Below are positions 22,520 to 33,706 of a stretch of DNA of 64,000 nt, piece after piece. The translations under genes and the position numbers were made by a program. The number at the start of each line of letters is the position of its first letter. Position 1 is the first letter of the stretch. The DNA comes from Gentiana macrophylla. Its lineage: Eukaryota > Streptophyta > Magnoliopsida > Gentianales > Gentianaceae. Location of the stretch: positions 27,040,797 to 27,104,796 of the forward strand of contig CM047813.1 of assembly GCA_026214975.1 (NCBI GenBank). Direction: 5' to 3'. The notes beneath the pieces are model-generated. The model was not told the DNA's origin and made no database searches. It saw only the letters and a list, made by a program, of their open reading frames with translations.

Positions 22520-24302
22520 GCCCGATTTGTTTTACGAGGGTGACGGCGGTGGTCGATGAGGAAGTTACGGTGGTAGTTGGGATATGGAAGAGCTTAAAAG
22601 GAGGCACGGTTAAAGAGAAGATCAAGAAGAAGAAGTCTACAATGGGGAAAATTAAACGTGCTTGGAAAGCTATCAAAGATTTGACCCCATCGTTAGATGT
22701 TGTTTCTGCGCCCACACCATCGATCGAGCTTACACGATGTAGTCATTTGGAAGAAAGGTTAAATGGCTTTGATCCAGTGAGCTTCAATCGTGTCGAGCTA
22801 ACGACATAAACCAAAAGCGCTACTAGGGGGCACCCTAGATATCTGTTTTTTTTATTTTCTTTTGTTCTTCTTTTGTGTGTCTTAGTTTAGTTTTGGTCTA
22901 GTTAGGGTATTGCGTGAATCTGCTCCGTATTTGTGGTTGACGGTTGGATGTTCTGCACTTTTCCTTGGACGGTGATTTTTCCATCTAAACGATTATCTCT
23001 TGTGTTTCATATGATATAATTCCCCCCTGTCCCGAGATACTTTTCGTGTTTGTCAAGTGTGCGGGATAGTCTTGATAGCGTTTGTGAGTTTCAGACGGTG
23101 TCAGTTTTCCGGTGGATGGTCCACAATCTCATCGATATCCTCGAGCATTCCTGGTGTCTTTGCGCATCATTCCAGAGTTGCTCCCATTCGAACGACAATC
23201 GGCTAAGTTCTTTCTTTCTTTTATTTCTGCACAACATGAGGACATGTTGTAATTTAAGTGTGGGGAGGAATAAGCTATGTATCTACCGTTTGCTTAATAT
23301 ATGATGTTTTACATGCAAAATGGGCTTAATTTTTCAGAATTTTTCGACACTTTTGTTTTTGTTTTGTCCCGAGTAGGCAATACACGTTTTGTTCGGTTTG
23401 TTGTAGTCATTGATCTTTGTATACCATATTTTTAGTAAGTTAGTTGTTTCACCAAGATTTATTTTTCACGAGCCATAGTGAATGATGAGCTAATTTATAA
23501 AGTTATACCCCGTTTTGGATTAGTAGTTTTTGATTATCTTATAAGTCATGTGCTTAGTGCTATGTATATATCGTGAGATTTATGATAGTTTGTATTTAGA
23601 TCCAAAGTATGAGATCTTGTGAATATCTAGAAGTTTGAATGTGATAAGTAACACGTAGCTATTGTCAAATTGAAAAGTTGAATTAATATGAAATTATTCG
23701 TGTGTGTCGTAAAGCTAGTCGATGATTTGAGTGAGGTAGGGTATACCACGTATGTCCTATACCACTATGATGACTAAAAGCTCACGGCAGCTTAGGAAAA
23801 GTCGCCTTATGATTGGAGTAAGGTAGGGTATTATCTTGAAATGTCCTATTCTGCTATGAGGGCAATAGCTCATTCTAATGTGTGTTTAAAAAGTGAATGA
23901 ATTCAATCAACTTAAGAATTGTTATGAAATGAATATAAGGCTTAGTTATCGTTAATCTTATCCCCAGTATAAACTGATAGATATGCTGTAGGGATTATCC
24001 TCTGAGTATTTCAGAAAGGCCCTAGATATGTTCGATCATTCTTTTCAGGATATGTCACGTTTGTAGGGTGCACCTTATGAGTGTCATTTATTGCTATTCT
24101 ACGAGGGGGTATTAGCTAGTTTTACTTTGAGTTCCTCAAGTTTGGATTTAGTGGAAGTTTGTTATGGCTATGCACACACTCACGTGGGTGAACATCTAAT
24201 TTATTTGAATCATGGTATATGTGTTAAGATGTCTATACTTTTCTCGAGCCTTTACTTTGTTTTGTTTTGCTCGGGACGAGCAAAAGCTAAGTGTGGGGGA
24301 GT
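22520..24302 (+). other. Athila 3' internal region and polypurine tract
   Basis: An 89-codon frame at 22540-22809 is Lys-rich (GKIKRAWKAIKDLTPSLD) and unrecognised. Nothing like the env-like ORF of some Athila elements is seen. The stretch ends in GCTAAGTGTGGGGGAGT at 24286-24302, the polypurine tract directly before the LTR. Confidence 0.7.
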
Positions 24303-25858
24303 TGTTAAGGGTGATTTTGTACGTTTTATAACGATATATTTTACGATGATTTTCCCCGTATTTATATTATTTGCATAGGAATTGGCCTTTATATTGAAAT
24401 ATTAAGCGAGTGATGTTTTTAAGGGTCTAATTGCAAAAGTGATTAAATTATGTGTTTAATTGCTGGTTTTATGTTTATTCGTATGATGTTACATTTTTCA
24501 TGTTTCTATCATGTTGTTAGATACGTTTTCATGATGAGTAAGGAGCTTAAACGATGATCACATGAAGATGGAAGAGTTGAAAGATGTTTAAGTGAAGAAT
24601 TATTGAAGAAACCGGAACCAGGCACTTCATGGGAATTTTGTCCACTTTTGTAGCCACTTTCAGGGAAAGTTGTCTTGATGTAAGTTGTAGAGGATTTAAA
24701 TAGCTTTCCAACGCATCTTGAATCACCTCATTCGGAGCCCTAGAAGTGAAGTTATGAGCAAAATCTGGAGCTGAGTAGTGGGCGGGCGTCCATAAAAGAA
24801 GAATCGGCGTCCGAATCGTAATTTACATTCAGAGAGTTCAGACGCGTACTGAACGAGCGTTCATTCTCCGTTCATAGAGGCTGGACGAGCGTCCAAGCTA
24901 GTGGACGGGCGTCCATGGCACCGACTCAGCGAAACCGACCTAAAAACCTATAAATAGGCGCGATTTCTCCAACCCTAATCACTATATTTCGACCCTAGGC
25001 GGCCACAAGCCCCTTGGGGGCGACTTTTGTTGTTTCTTTTCAGTCAAAAACATCTTTTTATTCCTTTTATTTTGTTGATCGATTTCGGTGATGATTAGAA
25101 GCTAAGGCTTCCTTGAACAAGCATGTGAAGCCAATCTCCGCAACGTTTTCAATTTCAATCTTTGGATGTTTGTGAGTATTTAAATTAAAGTTGTTTCTTT
25201 TCGATGTTTATTTGTTATGTTGCAATTGAAATCGAGAGATAAATTGCATGTTGATGTTTACTATATGATGAAAATCGATGTAAACCTAGATCACCATGAT
25301 AAAGTTTGGGTCTTTAACCTATATATAACGAGAGTTGATAGGTTGAATTTCTAGGTTGCTAGATTGAGAGATCTTACACCTTGTTTTGATAGCATCAATC
25401 TTATAGATCGAGAGATGAGAGATTGATAGGCGGATTATCTACGAGAGTAGAAGTTCATACCTTTGATAGGTGAACCACAACCTTTATTTAATCTTCACCA
25501 AACGATCTAGGGTAGAAGTTGAGAGTTGTGAGATAGGTGGATCATTGCTTGTTCTTCGTTAAATTAATTGAGTTGTTTCCTTAGTTTATAGATTACAATT
25601 AGTTTAGTTAGTCCGTTCGCAACGATCTTTCCGGCTTTGGATTGTTGATCCTCTCGTCCAGGTTTATTTGTTTGTTTTCGTTTTTAGTTTTGTTTTGTGT
25701 TGTGACGTTCTTAGGAAGAATCAATAAAACTAGATTAAACAACCTCGATTCCTGTGATCGACTCGGTATCAATCGCTATACTACGATCCTTATACTTGGG
25801 AGATACCGGATTATAAATTATATTACTTGTTTGTTTTGTATTGATAAAATCCGTGACA
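24303..25858 (+). repeat. Athila family-A 3' LTR
   Basis: 1556 bp, TGTTAAGGG..GTGACA. CCTATAAATAGG near 24948 is a likely TATA box. The U3 part contains repeated GGACGGGCGTCC-type strings. It shares layout with the family-B LTRs but little continuous identity. Confidence 0.88.
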
Positions 25859-25863
25859 TGGTG

Positions 25864-26918
25864 GCGTGCCAAGTTCGAGGCACTGTGCTTCCATCCGATC
25901 TGCCAAGTTGATACGATCCTTTAGGATAGACTTTCATAATCTTGTAAGGACCCTCCCAATTCGGCTCGAGCTTGCCTATTGGATCCTGTCGGCTTGCTCT
26001 TTTTTCCTCAACACGAGGTCTCCCACTTGGAAGTATTTATACTTCACCCTTGTATTGTAGTACTGCGAGATCTTCCTCTTGTAGTTAGCCATTCGATGCA
26101 CATCAATCTCTCTTCTCTCTTCGACGTTATCTTTCTCTTGTAGTAGATCGGCTGCATTGGTCTCGATGTTGTATGCAAGAACCCGAGGCGATGCTAACCC
26201 GATCTCTGCAGGTATTACTGCTTCACACCCGTAGGCCATGGCGAAAGGAGTTTCCTGCATGGCCGTATTAGGAGCTGTCCGATATGACCATAAAATACTA
26301 GGAAGTTGAGTCGCCCAATCACGACCCTCATCTTCCAAATGCTTTTAGACCAAACTTTATCTGTCTATTCGTTTGTTCGACCTGCCTATTGGGCTGAGGT
26401 CGAGCCACTAAGGTTGGCTTGTGCTCGATCTTGTACTCTTTAAGCCAATTCTGAACCCTTTCGTCGAGAAACTGAGTCCCATTATCCGAGATTAGATACT
26501 TAGGAACCCCATACCTGCATAAGATATTTTCCCAGAGAAATTTCTTGATGGTCGAGGCTCTGATGTCGGTAAGAGCCTTGGCCTCGACCCACTTGGTGAA
26601 GTAGTCCACTGCTACCAGCACAAATCTGACGTTGCCCGGAGCTCGAGGTAAAGTCCCAACTATGTCGATTCCCCACTCATCAAATGGCCAAACCGATTCG
26701 ATAACATTCATTTCCCATGCTTGATGATGCGTATCACATCGTGCACTTGGCAAGCTCTGCATCTCATCACTAGACAGTTGGCATCTTTTCGCATAGAAGG
26801 AAAAAAATAACCTGCTAGCATACATTTTCTTGCCAGCATCCGAGCTCCGCAGTGATTGCCGCAAACTTCCCGGTGTATTTCTTCGAGCAGATATGCCCCT
26901 TCTTCCTCCGAGGCACAT
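25864..26918 (-). pseudogene. Tat-1 integrase
   Basis: Integrase inserts the cDNA copy into the host genome. The core reads WGIDIVGTLPRAPG (first Asp), YLISDNGTQF (second Asp, near 26490) and QPNRQVEQTNRQIK (Glu), so the DDE triad is present. Downstream are WATQLPSILWSYRTAPNTAMQETPF, YGCEAVIPAEI and the C-terminal VGDLVLRKKEQ. The tail PNWEGPYKIMKVYPKGSYQL.. TWHAT at 25980-25864 continues across the Athila insertion to 15788-15749. Frame shifts lie near 26335, 25980 and 26710. It is broken both by the insertion and by these shifts. Confidence 0.93.
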
Positions 26919-27865
26919 CGCATCCAGGGGGTCACAAAGGATTTACGATAAAGAACGTAATCAAATAGAGCATACCTGGAGGATTGTAGTCGGATCTTTC
27001 TTGCTTGGGACTTGTCAGACGGAAGAATCCCATCCTGCAGGTATAGAGCTATCCGGTCCATCCATGTTGACCCCTGAGTAACCGGCTGCACGTCGACCTC
27101 GTCGTAACTACGCTCTGCTAACATTTCGACCAGGACCATATTTTTTGACTTAAAATTCGATGCGATTTTAGACAACGCATCGGCCCTTTTGTTCTCACTA
27201 CGAGGCACTTGTTCGACTTGAACCGTTTTAAACTTTGACATCAACCCTTGAACCACTTTCAAATAATTCTTCATGGTTTCTTCTTTAGCTTCATATTCGC
27301 TGCGAATATGATTAACTACGAGCTGTGAGTCACTATATACTAGCAGATTCTCGACCCCTAACTTGGATGCTAGCTTCAGACCCGTAATCATGGATTCATA
27401 CTCTGCCTCGTTGTTGGTGGCCTTGAACTCAAACCGAAGTGCATAGGGGAATTCCTCTCCGTTCGGACTGACCAATAGTAATCCAGCTCCTGACCCTTCT
27501 TTGCTGGATGCCCCATCGACATAAATGGTCCATTGCTCCTCTGGCGCTTGCTTTTCTTGCTCTAGTTGAATAGATAACCCCTCGGTAAGGAAGTCTGCCA
27601 GGGCTTGGCCTTTAACTGCTGTTCGAGGTAAGAATTCGATATCATACTCAGCTAATTCAACGACCCATTTCGCTAACCGACCCGATGTCTCGGGCTTAGC
27701 GAAAATTTGTCTCAAAGGCTGGTCAGTGACCACTGCGACAGGGTGTGCTTGGAAATAAGGCTTTAATTTCCTCGAAGCATGCACTAAACCCAATGTTAAC
27801 TTCTCGGCTGGTGAGTATCTGATCTCTGCTCCATGTAGTGCCTTACTTACAAAATAAACTGGCAC
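26720..27865 (-). pseudogene. Tat-1 RNase H, second RNase H and zinc-binding linker
   Basis: The first RNase H follows RT, with YFVSKALHGAEIRYSPAEKLTLGLVHA and VVTDQPLRQIF, ending in QALADFLTEG. A second RNase H domain then begins at WTIYVDGASSKEGSGAG and continues with ATNNEAEYESMITGLKLA, VYSDSQLVV and NKRADALSKIA. Its acidic residues D, E and D are all visible. This dual RNase H is the diagnostic trait of Tat elements. The His/Cys linker HREVCGNHCGARM..CRACQ that precedes integrase is near 26890-26750. The frame stays open for 385 codons, unusually intact compared with its neighbours. Confidence 0.94.
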
Positions 27866-27949
27866 CTATCCATGTTCAACCGCTCGAACCAACACTGCAC
27901 TCACTGCCTCTTCACAAATTGCCAAGTAAATTAGTAATTTCTCTCCTTC

Positions 27950-29500
27950 TCAAGGTGAAGTCAGCGTTGGGAATTCGGATAAATAGTTTTTCAGGTCTTC
28001 AAATGCTTTCTGACACTTGTCATCCCATTGAAAGGGACTTATCTTCCTCAGTATCTTGAAGAAGGTAAGCGCTCTCTGCGCTGATATTAACAAAAAACGG
28101 TTGAGGGCCGCCATACGACCTATCAACCTCTGTACCTCTTTGATGTTACGAGATGCAGGCATGCTTTTGAGCACGTCAATTTTGTCCGGGTTAGCTCGAA
28201 TTCTGTCTTTCGATATCATATAACCCAACAACTTACCAGACCGAACCCCGAAAGTACACTTCTTTGGATTGAGCTTCATATTCGTAGCCCGAAGTACCTC
28301 GAAAACCTCTCTAGCATCTACAAGAAACTGTCCCATGGACCTGCTCTTGATCAATAAATCATCGACGTAGACCTCCATATTACGACCTATCTGCCCTTTG
28401 AAGATCTTATTGACCGCTTTCTGATAAGTGGCTCCTGCATTCTTTAGACCGAATGGCATGGTCACGAAACAGAACGTACCAAACTCTGTGATAAAGGCGG
28501 TCTTTTCCGAGTCTTGGAGGTCTATGAAAATCTGGTAATATCCCTTGTAGGCGTCTAGAAACCCGAAAACCTCAAAACCCAACGTCGAATCGATCAGCTG
28601 ATCAATTTTAGGAAGTGGATACGAATATTTAGGGCATGCCTTGTTTAGATCCGTGAAATCCACACAAATTCGCCAACTCTCGTCTGGCTTCTTAACCAAG
28701 ACCGGATTGGATAACCACTCTGGGTAGAATATCTCCTTTACGATGCTAGCAACTTGCAACTTCTCTACTTCATTCTTTATCGCCTCTTTCCTCTCGGGGG
28801 TGAGGTTTCTCTTCTTCTGCCGTATTGGCTTCTTCCTCGGGTCGACGTTGAGTCGATGTACTGCAATATCCGGCGAGAGACCTGGCATATCGTTGGCCTT
28901 CCAAGCGAACACATCTCGGAACTCGATCAGGAGGTCGACCAAGGCTTTCATTTCGGGGTGTGGTATCCACTTCCTGATCTGGACTCCTTGTCCTTCTTCC
29001 TCCTTCCAAACGCGAACTTCCTCTGTCGGGTCGACGGAGACCCAGCTTTTATCTTCATCCTCCTCAGGAATTAACTCTTCGACCAGCACTTGTCCAACAC
29101 CTTTCCCTCTTATCGTAACCAAATTGCAATTCCTTGCAACTTCAACATCTCCCTTTACTTTTTGGGATCCATACCTGGTGGGAAACTTCATGCTGTTGTG
29201 GACGGTGGAAACAATGGCTCGCAGGTCGAATAGGGCGGGTCGACCTAATATCGCATTGTAACCCGAGAGGGCTTTAACTACGACATAAGTCATATCCATC
29301 GTTCTGCCCTTTTCTCCATCTCCTATGGTGGTCAATAAGTTTATCGATCCGGCGGGGTGGACGGCTGTCCCCGTGAATCCAAACAAAGGGGTTGATAACG
29401 GCACAACATCCTCATCCTCAACTTCATGGCTTTGAAAGTCGATTAGTAAAGGATGTTGATCGCACTTCCACTATCGACACAGACCCTTTTTATCAGGCCT
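27950..29500 (-). pseudogene. Tat-1 protease and reverse transcriptase
   Basis: The aspartic protease active site VCVDSGSAINILY (DSG) is near 29475-29445, at the end of the frame coming from gag. After a frame change near 29420, the 484-codon open frame from 29404 holds the rest of protease (YNAILGRPALFDLRAIVST) and RT. The RT blocks are WRICVDFTDLNKACPK, YPLPKIDQLID, GYYQIFI, TMPFGLKNAGATYQ and VYVDDLLIKS (near 28365), then KCTFGVRSGKLLGYMIS. The catalytic YVDD is intact. It is joined to the RNase H frame after a break near 27900. Pol of this type is normally made as one polyprotein with gag. Confidence 0.94.
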
Positions 29501-31122
29501 CTGCTTATTACTGCCTCTATCACCAATCCTTCATTGTGACTCTGAGAGCTTGTAATATCATCCTTGGGTCTATAACCCACTTCCGTCGTGAACCTAAGTC
29601 TTTTTGCTTTTCTCGATCTGCCTGGAGACTGTCGACTAGATCGAGGACGATCCGACTCATGCTCAGCAACAATTGTGTTGACACCATATCCGATGCGATT
29701 ATCCCCATGGGGGTCCCGATTCTGATATTCCCAAAGATCGTCCCTACGGTTATCTCTGTGAGTTTGCTCAGACGACCCCTCCCGACGCCTCTGATTACCT
29801 CGATGTGGCGATTGGTCTCTCCCGCCATTATAATTCTTCCTCTTATATTCTCGACGCCCTTTAGGCTCGTCTTTCTGTGATCTGTCGACCACCTCGTCTA
29901 ACCGACCTTCCTGAATGCAAGCATTGATGTCTCTTTTCAGATCGAAACACTCTTCCGTGTCGTGCCCCACATCTTTGTGATAATCGCAGTATTTGTGGGT
30001 ATTCTTCCTTTTTTCCGGACTTTTGGACAACGGTTTAGGAGTTCGTGCTATGTTTTCTTGATCATGATGGCCAACACCTCTCCCCGAGATCGATTGAGGG
30101 GAATGAAATCTTGGTCTTTTAAATTCCCTTTATTTCCTAGCCGATCCGTGATCGGAGCTGTCAATCGATCGAATACATTAGGCTTTCCTTCACCGCTCTG
30201 CCTCTTAGACTGACCTTTGGTCTGGCCTCGGGCGTCGTTTCTCGAGTTGAGGCCAAGTGAAATGGTGTGCAGACGCACTGCCTCTTCACCTTGGCAAAAC
30301 TTGTGGACTATGTTCACACATTCGTCCATGTCTTGGGGCATCTTCTTAGAAAGCTTGTCGTATAGCTTCATATTGCGCAGGCCTCCGACAAAAGAATTGA
30401 CCTGAAGTGCATCACTTGCATTATGCACCTTCATAGCTTCGAGATTAAAAGGCCTCATGAAGTCAATAGTTGACTCTCCTTTTTCCTGCTTGATGTTCAT
30501 GAGGTGGGTAGCACTGAGGTGGAACTTCTTGTTTCCGATGCAAGCATCTCGAAACTTCTGCCCCAACTACAGAAAGCTAGAAATTGATCCAGGTCGTAGC
30601 TTATGAAGCCACTCCCGAGCTCGACCCGTAAGTAGGGTATCAAAGGCACGACACTTCTTGGCATCGTTAGCATTCCTTAATCTTATCAGTGATATGTATC
30701 GATACAAGTGATCTTCTGGATCCGTAGTACCATCATAGGGCTCTATCTTTGGTGGCTTAAAGGACTCAGGCATCGAGAATTCCTCTATCTCGGAGCTGAA
30801 TGGTGATTCGAGCCACTCTGTGACCTGATCCTTACCTACGATGCGGTTAAACTCGTTTCGAATACTATCCTCAATTTTCCTTTGGTGCTTTTCCTACACA
30901 AAGACGCTTTCTTGGCGTTAAATGACGCCGACTTACTTCATCTTCGCACTCTTCCCAAAGATCGAAAGGCTTCTTTCCTCTTGAGTTCTCAGGCTCCTTT
31001 CGACCCGGTGGGTTTAAAGGGTTATCGGTGGTGTTATAGATCCCTTTATCTATGAACGCCGATGCCACCACTCGTTCGGGCGTCCTCATCCAAAGACGCC
31101 AGGTGATCACCATGTCTTGCAA
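29501..31122 (-). pseudogene. Tat-1 gag
   Basis: The probable start is ATG at 31122. Blocks in order are ERVVASAFIDKGIYN, EFNRIVGKDQVTEWLESPF, MPESFKPPKIEPYDGTTDPEDHL, KCRAFDTLLTGRAREWL, GQKFRDACIGNKK, GESTIDFMRPF and CVNIVHKFCQGEEAVRLHT, then the nucleocapsid-like KYCDYHKDVGHDTEECFDLKRDI near 29970. A TAG at 30569-30567 replaces a Gln codon between LRPGSISSFL and LGQKF. One-base shifts lie near 30875 and 30055. Gag forms the virus-like particle in which reverse transcription takes place. All of its parts are present, so the loss of function is recent or partly apparent. Confidence 0.92.
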
Positions 31123-31316
31123 TTGTGGGGAAGTTGAGGCTTCAGTTGTGCAACACCGCGGTCTCAGATTCAGTGGGGATTTCAGGATCCTGGGTTTGAA
31201 CCCCTTTGGATCTAAACCGTGTGCCGCTTCAATCGGTAGATTCTTGCTTTGCCCGTAGGCTTCATCTCTTAGGTGGCGGTGCCGTCGCGATATCCTTAAT
31301 AATTCACCGGTAGAAT

Positions 31317-31336
31317 GCCCTTCTTCTGGGCGCCAA
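31317..31336 (-). other. Tat-1 primer-binding site
   Basis: The minus strand reads TTGGCGCCCAGAAGAAGGG directly inside the 5' LTR. The TGGCGC start fits a tRNA 3' end; the exact tRNA is not assigned. The non-autonomous element at 62361-62380 has TTGGCGCTAGAAGGAGGGC in the same place. Confidence 0.8.
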
Positions 31337-31842
31337 TTATGAGGCTATATTAAGCACCACTAATTTGACAGGTACCAAATGTAATCCAAGGATGAACCCA
31401 AGAAGAATAAGGACAAATAAAATAATAGTAGAGATATGGTTTTTTGGGTTTTGTGGGCTTAGTCAAGAATGTATCTCGGATTGCTTTCACGATCTCGCAT
31501 GTATTGTCCCAGAATCAAACCTTACATAGTTCTGGAGTTGTGTATTTATAGTCATAAATCCGCGTTAAGCTCTGAATTATAAAGCGGTGATGTTTATTGG
31601 CGTTAATAACCCTTATTAGTCTGTTTCTTTCCCAAAATAATCCCATGGATATTGGGCTTGTGAAGTTGGGCGGACTTACGGTCTCGACTTCGAATATCTT
31701 CGACACGGGTGTTCGAGATAGACACTTATATAACCTGCTGGCTGGTGTGGTCTTTATTGACACTTGTCTTGTTCGACCCAAGGTGATGCCAGCTGGACCG
31801 ATTAGATAATTCTACGTGGAGGGATGAAATCCCGTATCGTCA
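31337..31842 (-). repeat. 5' LTR of Tat-1
   Basis: 506 bp partner of 11983-12487, ending CGTATCGTCA before the duplication GTCCA. On the minus strand ATAAATAC near 31545 is a plausible TATA box. The two LTRs differ at many sites, about half of them one-base indels. Confidence 0.92.
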
Positions 31843-31847
31843 GTCCA

Positions 31848-33559
31848 TTTGATGAAAGGATTCGAAGTAGGCTATCATGTATCACGTGTATTATATCAAG
31901 TCAAACATACAACGATTGAATCTAATAAAAACTTCATACGTTAGAACTACTCCGGATCCGCATCATTAATTTGCATACACAACCATCACTATGTCGTCAT
32001 GCCGTTGTTTCCAACAACAACCACAAAAAGAAAAATAGTGATAATATAAGTTGGGGACCATCGGCGCGTAAATGCAACATGCGGCATTTTTCCGGTGAAA
32101 ATGTTGGTCCACCACGATAGAGATGGGCTGCCCGCGGGTAGCTCGGCAGGGATTAATTCTTAATGTCCATATGGTACATTACCTAGAAGCTAGTGTTCTC
32201 TATTATTTATTTTATTTTTATTTTTATTATTATTACATTTTGAACCCACACATTATTATATAATGAGGCTGTACCATTATGGTTGTCCAGATATTACATG
32301 GAAACAACACTAAAACTGTTTCTCAATTCCATTGATTCATCCTTTAAAAAATAAATTCCGTTGATTTATTAATTAATATAAATTTATTGGTTTATTATTT
32401 TTCAGCCATATGCGGGTATTATTTAGGACAGAAAGATGGAAGAATCGAGGTAGGATTTTTTAAACCCTGGATATACTATAAAATGTTGTAGGACGGTTTG
32501 TGTCATTAATGAAATTCTAAATTATTCTTAATTAATTAAATGCAAGTGGTTTGTATGCTTGACTAACTTCTCATTATCAATATATATATATATGTATCGA
32601 AAAGAATTAGTAATTAAGCGTGACAAGGCGACTACACGAATTTATGGATACATGTCCAAAATTTATAATATTTTTTAACCGCTAAACTTATTTCATACAT
32701 TATAACTCAATATGGTTCAAAGTGATCAATATTTAAAAATAATCGCGTCAATTATACATACATGTATATGTGTGTGCGTATAAAAAAACTCTCACTGAAA
32801 TATTTTTTTAGATTTTTGTCAGGAAGAACAAAATTATAAGAAAATCGGGATAGAAAAGCTACAATTTAATAAGGATAAAAGAATAATTATGAAGAATAAA
32901 TATAAAGTAATAAATGCGGAATAGAGTAAATATGAAGTAATAATTGTGAAACACAAAGAACATTAACACGCGTGAAGTTCTGAATTTTAAAGTAACAATT
33001 GTGATTTATGTCTTTTATAATCGTGAAAATGTTCTTTTGTCATTCTTCCACTCCATTTATTAATTTTTTTGTCATTCTGTGCGCTTCTTCTTTTTTAGGC
33101 AGATCCGCGGCAAAATGTAAGTCTAAGGTGCAGCAGCCCTAGTTACAATAGATAATAAAGTTTGTCAAAGAAGATTTATTACTGTTGAGATATACTACCT
33201 TTGTCCTACAAAAAAAAGGTCACATTTTTTAAAATGAATTTTCATAAAAGTGTTCATTTAGAAAACCAATACATAATTTAATATGTTTTTTTCCAAACAT
33301 ACCATATCATAATATCTAATGTTTATATATTTATTTCATATTTCAAAAGAGCATTATTATTGGACAGAGGTATATATGTTCATCGCTACTTAAAATACAA
33401 CACATTAATTGTTTTCTATGGACACTATTTATAGGATGGATGTAGTATTAAAGAATGAGAGTTATAATGATAGAAAACTAAATTAGTTTTGGGCTTTCTG
33501 GCCCTGATTTCTAGAACCATCACTTATTACACAAAATAAGTATGAACTAACACACCACA
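31848..33559. other. AT-rich intergenic DNA, no gene seen
   Basis: A (TA)-rich stretch lies near 32579-32595, with many poly(A)/poly(T) runs. No open frame of note and no recognised repeat ends. Confidence 0.55.
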
Positions 33560-33690
33560 TGACGTGAGTATAACTTTCCTAAAAAGGAAAAATACGTTGG
33601 ATGACTAATTTGCCTTGAGGATTCGAACTCGAGACATTTTGGTCTCGGGACGCCGGCTCTAGCCACTTGAGCTAGGCATCATCGCCAGAT
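33560..33690 (-). mobile_element. tRNA-derived SINE relic with pol III A and B boxes
   Basis: The minus strand reads an A box TAGCTCAAGTGGCTAGAGC near 33677-33659 and a B box GAGTTCGAATCC near 33632-33621, about 26 bp apart. Cloverleaf pairing is not complete, so this is not an intact tRNA gene. The 3' boundary is not defined. Confidence 0.55.
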
Positions 33691-33706
33691 TATCTATTTA
33701 AATTAG

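Larger units (their letters stand above)
15789..25858 (+). mobile_element. Athila-like composite inserted in Tat-1 integrase
   Basis: The left end is TGTTAAGGGTC and the right end is CCGTGACA, flanked by the 5 bp duplication TGGTG (15784-15788 and 25859-25863). Removing it rejoins the Tat-1 integrase frame through the target site (..TWHATNLKL..), so the outer edges are true insertion ends. Inside are two inverted LTRs of one family (15789-19178), a scrap of 3' internal DNA in minus orientation, a plus-strand leader, a gag and integrase remnant, and a 1556 bp LTR of a different but related family (24303-25858). PR, RT and RNase H are absent. LTR starts of TGTT and a GTGTGGGGG polypurine tract mark the Athila lineage. 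Confidence 0.88.
11983..31842 (-). mobile_element. Ty3/gypsy element, Tat lineage, with nested insertion (Tat-1)
   Basis: LTRs at 11983-12487 and 31337-31842 are clearly homologous and flanked by the 5 bp duplication GTCCA (11978-11982, 31843-31847). The minus strand carries PBS, gag, protease-RT, RNase H, a second RNase H, a zinc-binding segment and integrase. A plus-strand (antisense) gene lies between integrase and the 3' LTR. Two RNase H domains plus an extra ORF in that place mark the Tat lineage (RIRE2/Retand/Grande type). After removing the 10,070 bp composite at 15789-25858 and one target copy, the element is about 9.8 kb. One in-frame stop and several one-base shifts break gag-pol. 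Confidence 0.93.

Noticed and set aside
28743..29261. 172-codon plus-strand frame
   Set aside because: Antisense shadow of the conserved Tat-1 protease-RT coding strand.
33616..33690. Intact tRNA gene
   Set aside because: Only the A and B box regions are tRNA-like; a closed cloverleaf with a matching acceptor stem and anticodon arm could not be drawn, so a SINE relic is more likely.
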